A stretch of DNA of 10,824 nucleotides, taken from contig JALLPB010001185.1 of assembly GCA_036939975.1 (NCBI GenBank), positions 1-10,824 of the forward strand, given 5' to 3'. The notes below the pieces were generated by a model. It made no database searches. It was not told the DNA's origin and was given only the letters and a program-made list of their open reading frames with translations. Made by a program: the position numbers and the translations under genes. The DNA comes from Cyclostephanos tholiformis (Eukaryota > Bacillariophyta > Thalassiosirophyceae > Thalassiosirales > Thalassiosiraceae). This document shows, piece after piece, positions 6,211 to 10,824 of this stretch (positions are counted from its first letter, which is position 1; every line of letters starts with the position of its first letter).

Positions 6211-9200
6211 TTACTCAACACTAACCATCGCTTGATCGTCCTCGATTTTCAGCAAGTTGTATGTGACAAATTTCAACATGATTCTACCATTCTCCCCTTC
6301 AGCAAGTTGTATGTACTTTTGGAGCCCTGGCGACGTAAGATCATGGTGGCAACAAGTTAAGTCGCCAACATTGGTTTCACCTCTAAAATTTGCTTTCTTC
6401 TCGACAACGTCGACAATTACCTGATGACCCCCCATTTGTAATGCCACCCACAAAAATAACTGGAATGCCCTCTGCACATTGGGACTGCGGCTAGAGGACG
6501 ATGACATTGCCAGCATGAGCGCCGCGTCCAAGATTGGCATACCCGCTTTGCAGAGGAAGAGATCCGGGTGCATCCGCGCCGCGGAGGTCAGTCCGCGGGC
6601 CAATGCCAGTTGAACTTCTACGTTTTCGGACGCGCGCGTTCCTTTCAGGATGATGCTTCTGAGTTCTTTGATTATCGCGGTAGCTTCGGCGACTACTACA
6701 TTTGAATCACAAGTACTCTTTCCCAATATGGGCCCGACGGCATAGTAAACTGATCTCCGTACAATTGTATTCTTATCTTTCGCGCACTTGTGAATGAAAG
6801 CAATGGTGGCATTGCGTATGTCATCGGTCGCCATAAGTTCATACCCCCATTGCGTTGACAGAATCGACTTGCATGCAACCAATCTGCCATGCTTTGAAAT
6901 AATGTCTTCCTCTGCACGGCCACCTCCTCTTACGGTGGACCCTGATGAGCAAATGCTGCCCTCGTCGTTAGTCAAGTTCAAAACAACCTCCCTCATCACG
7001 TTCGCTGCATCTTCGGCATCGCCAACAGAATTCAGAGTGCTGCCGAGCACGCACGCAGCGGCCTCTCGCACGGTCTTGTCCTTGGAAGAGAGATATTCCC
7101 GACTTGTGTTAAGACAAAGCCTCGCAACCCGGTCGGTTATGGAATCAGGGCGGGAATGGGTAACAATCTCGGAAACGGCACTAAGGAGCGACGCCTGCGT
7201 TTGAATCCAATCTCCCTCAGTCGGCGGAGCGGCCAACGCTCCCGGACCGACCACATTCCCCTCGGGAGTGTAAAGTGATGCCTCCGCCCCCGACGATGCA
7301 GCCGTCGACGCTGGACCACGATTGATCAACGCGTCCAGCCACTCACTTACGACTCCGTCCAGGCTCCCCGGCATACCGAAAACGCCCCCCCACTCGGCCA
7401 ACTTCCCCGCCGTGCGTATCGACTCCTTACGAACTAGAACCTCGAGCGAGCTGAGGCCCAATGTAAGCGCCCCCTGAAGTGCCGTTCGGTGCATGTGACC
7501 CTCGGGACCGTCATCGGGCAAGGCCATGCCCCCGTCCCCCCCACCGCCGAAGGGGGCTGAGTACGCCTCAAGTAGCGGTCCCACAGCCATCTCCCACGAC
7601 TTGCCGTGTTCGATCGCCAGGACTACAGGCAGCTTGCCAGTGCGGTGGTCAACGATCGACGCTGCCGCGGGATATAGTTCCAGCACGTCTTTGACTATGG
7701 TGTGTTGCAGGAATTCCTCCTGCACGATGTTGGCAGACATGGACGAGTTCGACGTGGAGCGCGGGATCATCGCGACCCCTCTCCCTGCTCGTATGACCCC
7801 CCCCTGGCCTTGGTCATCCTCACGATTGCGCTGCAGCGAAGACGAGTATGCTACCACGCTGTCACGCGATGGGCTGCGTCCAAAACGTGGATTGTAAACT
7901 TCCCCTCTCCTGCTCCTGATCGCCGCCGTCGTCGGCGTGGCGGATCTGCCCCTCGACGACAAGTGGCGAGCATCGGCGGACCGTGCTGTTGTCGTCCACG
8001 AGTATGCGTCGGGCGTGGAGGACGATAGCCACAGCTTTAATCTTGCGGAAAATCCATCGCGACACTTTGGTTGGGCGCAAACGGCGATGTGGAGGGGCAG
8101 CCGCATGGTCTCCTCGTCAGGCTGTCGGATCGGATCGCCACAGGCATCGTCGTCATCGTTCGAGGGGAGATCGCCTTCGCGCACGACGCCCCCACACGTG
8201 CACTTCAGGACCAATCTCGCCAACGGCGCTGGACACTCCCACACACCTGCGGCAGCGTGGACGATCGAGAATCGCTCTCGATCGTACATATCCATCACGT
8301 TCACCTCCCCAGTGGTGACATGGTGGTGCGTCCTATCCTGGGGGGGGGGGATAGACGACGATGACGGGTCAACGGCATCATTGCAGCGAGGAGGAGTGGG
8401 CGTTTGGCCCTCACCACTTTCCACTATGCCCTGGTATGCTGCTTGTAGGAGCGCTCCTAGCATCTCCCAGCACTCGTAAAGATCCCCACCCGTTATCGTG
8501 CATCGATCGCGGGCCTCGGTCGATGTCACGTCGTCCTCGAGGGCCTCCATGACCTCCTCAGCGTAATCGTCGAATAGCAAGCTTAGTGGCGTACGACCAC
8601 GCTCGTCCCCGAGGGTCGCACTTCCCGGATCGGCCGCGAGGAGCTTCCGCACGACAACGGGACGTATCGGTGTGCGGAATCCTGACAGGGCGCAGTGTAG
8701 GGGCGTGCGACGTCGACGGTCTAAAAGTCGCGCGGGCGGGAGGAGGCTCGAGGAGGATGCCAATAACGAGGATGGTGACGCAGATTCCATATTGGACGAG
8801 GACAGCCGCCTACTATGAGGTTGTCTATGATGTCCCCGGTCGTCCTCGGGGATAAAGACGTCTAAGGGCGTCGCCAATCCTCCCCCTTCCCTTTCCACGA
8901 CGCTCACGTCGAATGTAGTGTCCCTGATAACTGCGGCGTCGCTCCTCATCCTGTCTAATAGAAGCCCCACCACCTCCGGCCCGGCCCCGCAGTACGCCGC
9001 GAAGTGTAGGGGCGTCAGGCCGTCGGCGGTCCTGCGAGTGACCGCATCGCGCGGACTTCGATTCAGCAGCGCCTGAATAACCCTGGGGGGCGGCTGACGA
9101 CGACACGCGAGGTGGAGGGGCGTGTTGAGACGTCGGTCGGCGTACCGCACCTGAACAGCGGGACCGTTGCGTTTGTCCTCGTCGTAATGAACGTCATCGT

Positions 9201-9762
9201 CTCCATCATCAATTGAGGGGGGGTGGATGGCGTCGGCGTGGCGTAATCTCGTCAACGAATGCTCAACCCCGCTGCCGCTGCCGCTGCTGCTCGACAGTAA
9301 TCCCGTCTCGGACGTCATTGCTGTCCTCGTGTGGCTCGCGTCGTTGGTGTCGTTGCTCTCCCTGTCCATCTCCTCCTCCCCCCCCCCCGGCCCCGGCCCC
9401 GGCCCCCCCTCCTTGCCCCACCCTTGGTCGTCAGCTCCCACCGACGGCTCCCCGCATATCCTCAGGACCTCGTCCCACCGACCGACGAGGCATGCGTCGT
9501 AGAGGGGGGGGGCGTTGACCCCCATCAGTTTGCCGGAGGTGCCCAAGTGATCGGAATTTCCCCCGTGCTCGTCGATGTAATTATTATTGGATCCGCCGTG
9601 GTGGTGATGGCCACCGTCGTGGTCGTGGTGGTGATCGCTGCCGTAGGTGTCGTAGCTGAGGTTGGAGGTGGAATTGCCCGGGGAGGAGGATGAACCGCCC
9701 CCCTCCGCACCCGGTCGCTTGTACGATGGCGTCCATCTGATCGTAGACAGGGCGTCGCCCAT
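6211..9762 (-). CDS. gene 3: ankyrin-repeat protein with HEAT/ARM-like C-terminus (1183 aa)
   Basis: The ATG at 9762 (context AGCATGG) has an in-frame TAA three codons upstream (9769-9771); the frame ends at TAA 6211-6213. Residues 1-80 are low complexity with a His-rich patch (44-57). Ankyrin repeats show the TPLHxA signature: a degenerate one at 86-105, clear ones at 213-245 (NTPLHLAC), 247-280 (LTPLHFAA) and 352-385 (RTPLHCAL). Weaker units start near 297, 389, 498 (IVHAAA), 553 (LPLHIA) and 708. Disordered inserts interrupt the array: a PG-rich loop (117-128), a Ser-rich loop (310-345), and an Arg/Ser-rich segment (590-680). Residues about 760-1173 form amphipathic helix pairs of HEAT/ARM type, for example KDKTVREAAACVLGSTL (894-910) and DKNTIVRRSVYYAVGPIL (996-1013). 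No kinase, protease, PARP or membrane segment is seen. It is probably a cytosolic or nuclear scaffold; the partner is unknown. The 5' part is GC-richer: 9121-9180 has 38 G/C of 60, against 23 of 60 in 6241-6300. Confidence 0.9.
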   Translation of the reverse strand: MGDALSTIRWTPSYKRPGAEGGGSSSSPGNSTSNLSYDTYGSDHHHDHDGGHHHHGGSNNNYIDEHGGNSDHLGTSGKLMGVNAPPLYDACLVGRWDEVLRICGEPSVGADDQGWGKEGGPGPGPGGGEEEMDRESNDTNDASHTRTAMTSETGLLSSSSGSGSGVEHSLTRLRHADAIHPPSIDDGDDDVHYDEDKRNGPAVQVRYADRRLNTPLHLACRRQPPPRVIQALLNRSPRDAVTRRTADGLTPLHFAAYCGAGPEVVGLLLDRMRSDAAVIRDTTFDVSVVEREGGGLATPLDVFIPEDDRGHHRQPHSRRLSSSNMESASPSSLLASSSSLLPPARLLDRRRRTPLHCALSGFRTPIRPVVVRKLLAADPGSATLGDERGRTPLSLLFDDYAEEVMEALEDDVTSTEARDRCTITGGDLYECWEMLGALLQAAYQGIVESGEGQTPTPPRCNDAVDPSSSSIPPPQDRTHHHVTTGEVNVMDMYDRERFSIVHAAAGVWECPAPLARLVLKCTCGGVVREGDLPSNDDDDACGDPIRQPDEETMRLPLHIAVCAQPKCRDGFSARLKLWLSSSTPDAYSWTTTARSADARHLSSRGRSATPTTAAIRSRRGEVYNPRFGRSPSRDSVVAYSSSLQRNREDDQGQGGVIRAGRGVAMIPRSTSNSSMSANIVQEEFLQHTIVKDVLELYPAAASIVDHRTGKLPVVLAIEHGKSWEMAVGPLLEAYSAPFGGGGDGGMALPDDGPEGHMHRTALQGALTLGLSSLEVLVRKESIRTAGKLAEWGGVFGMPGSLDGVVSEWLDALINRGPASTAASSGAEASLYTPEGNVVGPGALAAPPTEGDWIQTQASLLSAVSEIVTHSRPDSITDRVARLCLNTSREYLSSKDKTVREAAACVLGSTLNSVGDAEDAANVMREVVLNLTNDEGSICSSGSTVRGGGRAEEDIISKHGRLVACKSILSTQWGYELMATDDIRNATIAFIHKCAKDKNTIVRRSVYYAVGPILGKSTCDSNVVVAEATAIIKELRSIILKGTRASENVEVQLALARGLTSAARMHPDLFLCKAGMPILDAALMLAMSSSSSRSPNVQRAFQLFLWVALQMGGHQVIVDVVEKKANFRGETNVGDLTCCHHDLTSPGLQKYIQLAEGENGRIMLKFVTYNLLKIEDDQAMVSVE
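6248..6264 (-). repeat. 17-bp direct repeat, copy near the 3' end of gene 3
   Basis: On the coding strand this copy reads ACATACAACTTGCTGAA and encodes TYNLLK near the protein C-terminus. The identical 17 bp occurs at 6298-6314, exactly 50 bp away. As 50 is not a multiple of three, the two copies are read in different frames. Confidence 0.85.
6298..6314 (-). repeat. 17-bp direct repeat, second copy in gene 3
   Basis: It is identical to 6248-6264 but is read as YIQLAE. The flanking bases of the two copies do not align, so the duplication is confined to these 17 bp. The 50-bp unit lacks GT...AG ends and is not a simple intron. Confidence 0.85.
8340..8350 (-). repeat. 11-nt G/C homopolymer inside gene 3
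   Basis: Eleven G on the plus strand (C on the coding strand) encode part of the IPPPQ segment (471-475). The frame continues correctly on both sides, so the length read here is probably right, but this is the most likely site of a sequencing indel in the gene. Confidence 0.7.
9378..9409 (-). repeat. GGGGCC-type G-quadruplex motif within gene 3
   Basis: On the coding strand there are four G tracts (7, 4, 4 and 11 G) separated only by CC, so the core is GGGGCC repeated three times. It encodes the PGPGPGGG loop (121-128). The strand that becomes mRNA carries the G tracts about 355-385 nt after the ATG, so an RNA quadruplex or a GC hairpin is possible. Confidence 0.6.
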
Positions 9763-10012
9763 GCTTCGTTATGATAATGAAAATAATTTAGGCAGATTTT
9801 TAACGCCCGTATGTTATAGTAGTACGTACTGTCAATTCAATGGAGATGTTGCGGATGGAACATCATGTTACACTTCGACTCCGGTGATACCAGCAGTTTT
9901 TTGCTGGCGAGAGGTTGCTGTCAAGTTGCTTGGTGGAAAGTAACACTAGGTAGGTACGATATCAGATATTGAGGTTGAGGGAATTGGGTACAATACACTT
10001 TTAAGATGTTTG

Positions 10013-10043
10013 ATAATAATAATAAAATAATAATAATAATAAT
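10013..10043. repeat. AAT trinucleotide microsatellite
   Basis: This is a run of AAT/ATA units with one interruption (AAAA at about 10024-10027), followed by TTTTATTT. It is a simple-sequence repeat about 250 bp upstream of the gene 3 ATG and is expected to vary in length between strains. Confidence 0.8.
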
Positions 10044-10255
10044 TTTATTTCACTACCATAAAGGCAAGTGCCATAGGATTCGATCTGCCTATAGGTTCAT
10101 TGGGCTTGCAATCCCAACTCGTTCTCTGCATGTTTTGTGTCCTATAGGTGTATCATCTGTGCAAAGCCATCGAGAAGAATATCTAATTAGGAGCAGAAAA
10201 GAGAGGGGTGGAACAGGGTGGTAAGATGTAGATTGTGTGTTCTTATGGAGAGGGT

Positions 10256-10298
10256 GTGTGGAGAAGGCCGTAGGCCGCAAAGAGATGATTCTCCACAC
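10256..10298. repeat. hairpin with 10-bp stem and 23-nt loop
   Basis: GTGTGGAGAA (10256-10265) pairs perfectly with TTCTCCACAC (10289-10298). The loop begins with GGCCGTAGGCC, itself able to form a small stem. It sits between the gene 3 upstream region and the right-end tandem repeat. No gene assignment is possible. Confidence 0.55.
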
Positions 10299-10454
10299 CA
10301 GTGGAATCTGTAGAATGGTTACCGCTGAGAAGAAGGTCGCAGTACCAACCGACGATGATATCGTTGAAATTAAAAGATGAATCATGCGATTGAAGAGGTT
10401 GTGAGAGCTGAATATGGCAACCTTGTGATTGGGGGCGAGGCGCATGAGATTGGT

Positions 10455-10813
10455 GGTTACGATATGGAATGGTGTGAATGGTGGGAACTGTAGGGTTGGT
10501 GCAAACCCTGATAATGATGGGAACGGTGAGAACGGTGCTATCTGTTGGAATCGTAGGACGTGGGATGGTGGGAACGGTGGGAATGGTGAAACCGGTGACA
10601 CCGTGTGAGAATGGTGAGAATGGTGTCAATGGTGGGCACGGTAGGAATTGTCGGAGCTTTGGTTACGGTATGGAACGGTGAGAATAGTGGGAACTGCAGG
10701 GGTGCAATTGGTGATAAAGGTGGGAAAGGTGGCATCCGTGGGAATGGTACGAACCATGGTATGGGTGCCTACGATGGGAAGTGTTTGAACAGTGACTCCG
10801 TGGTTACGGTATG
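10455..10813. repeat. degenerate 9-bp-period tandem repeat (about GGGAAYGGT)
   Basis: The segment is built from diverged units such as GGGAACGGT, GAGAACGGT, GAGAATGGT and GGGAATGGT, mostly in a 9-nt phase. All frames therefore give short tripeptide-like patterns (TIPTVP or SPFPPF on minus, VGTVGM or NGENGV on plus) broken by stops. A longer element, TGGTTACGRTATGG, recurs at 10454 and 10660, and its first 13 bases recur at 10801. It is either a decayed minisatellite or the repeat part of a gene lying mostly outside the window. No frame is open throughout. Confidence 0.75.
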
Positions 10814-10824
10814 AGATCGGAAGA
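10814..10824 (+). other. probable Illumina adapter remnant at contig end
   Basis: The last 11 bases, AGATCGGAAGA, equal the first 11 bases of the standard TruSeq adapter. They begin exactly where the third copy of the TGGTTACGGTATG element stops matching the earlier copies. This is most simply an untrimmed adapter in the assembly, not genomic DNA. Confidence 0.75.

Larger units (their letters stand above)
9763..10440. promoter_or_regulatory. upstream region of gene 3, no gene seen
   Basis: This stretch precedes the gene 3 ATG and should hold its promoter and 5' leader. It is AT-rich close to the gene. AGTACGTACT at 9821-9830 is a perfect 10-bp palindrome overlapping the TAGTAGTAC half-site shared with the gene 1/2 promoter region. 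A small hairpin lies at 9890-9907 (CCAGCA / TGCTGG). CCTATAGG occurs twice, near 10087 and 10140. The open frames here begin with GTG or lie in repeats and do not look like genes. Confidence 0.45.

Noticed and set aside
6248..6314. A 50-bp intron flanked by direct repeats in gene 3
   Set aside because: Neither repeat boundary gives GT...AG ends on the coding strand, and removing the unit shifts the frame into an early stop.
7937..8479. 180-codon plus-strand frame opposite gene 3
   Set aside because: It is antisense to the ankyrin region, whose frame is clearly the coding one; GC-rich DNA opens antisense frames by chance.
2965..9762. A tankyrase-type pair, since ZNRD2 proteins bind tankyrase in animals and gene 3 has ankyrin repeats
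   Set aside because: Gene 3 has no SAM or PARP domain, and ankyrin repeats are too common for this link to mean anything.
836..9762. A prokaryotic operon or defence island with an ankyrin effector
   Set aside because: Gene orientation, lack of ribosome binding sites, long disordered proteins and polyadenylation-like signals all indicate a eukaryote.
10089..10601. 170-codon minus-strand frame with SPFPPFPP patterns
   Set aside because: It begins with GTG inside the tandem repeat; its pattern follows from the 9-bp period and the rest resembles no protein.
10455..10813. CRISPR-like array
   Set aside because: Units are about 9 bp, diverged and contiguous, with no spacers or constant direct repeats, and the context is eukaryotic.
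10478..10814. Short plus-strand frames with VGTVGM or NGENG patterns
   Set aside because: They are period-9 translations of the degenerate repeat, in different frames and broken by stops, so no single gene is supported.

Overview
The window looks like one contig of a eukaryotic nuclear genome, most likely a diatom or a related stramenopile. The reasons are three long intronless reading frames read with the standard code, good ATG contexts (A at -3), and proteins rich in Ser, Asp and Gly low-complexity tracts. Spacers carry AATAAA-like signals, and there are no bacterial operons or Shine-Dalgarno sites. The lineage is inferred from this style; no marker gene settles it. No tRNA, rRNA, transposase or CRISPR array was seen.

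Layout, left to right. Positions 1-835 hold no convincing gene but contain four short perfect inverted repeats about 170-220 bp apart, then a minus-strand AATAAA signal. Gene 1 (836-2425, minus) encodes a 529-residue, mostly disordered protein of unknown function. A 539-bp divergent promoter region separates it from gene 2 (2965-6069, plus), a 1034-residue protein. Gene 2 has an N-terminal zinc ribbon resembling the ZNRD2/SSSCA1 (Auto_anti-p27) family, a second CxxC...CxxC ribbon, and a long disordered tail. Genes 1 and 2 end in a similar basic motif, RR(R/Q)(Q/R)YKE. After a 141-bp convergent spacer, gene 3 (6211-9762, minus) encodes a 1183-residue ankyrin-repeat protein with a HEAT/ARM-like helical C-terminal third.

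The last kilobase (9763-10824) is the upstream region of gene 3. It holds an AAT microsatellite, a 10-bp-stem hairpin, and a decayed 9-bp-period tandem repeat that runs to the contig end. The final 11 bases equal the start of the Illumina TruSeq adapter, so the end is probably an assembly artefact inside the repeat.

The three genes do not form a recognisable pathway. Genes 1 and 2 could be co-expressed from the shared promoter region, and genes 2 and 3 probably have abutting or overlapping 3' untranslated regions. I found no convincing new multi-gene system. The points most worth checking are the palindrome cluster, the shared C-terminal motif, the ankyrin-HEAT architecture, the 17-bp repeat read in two frames at the end of gene 3, and the right-end repeat with its adapter scar.
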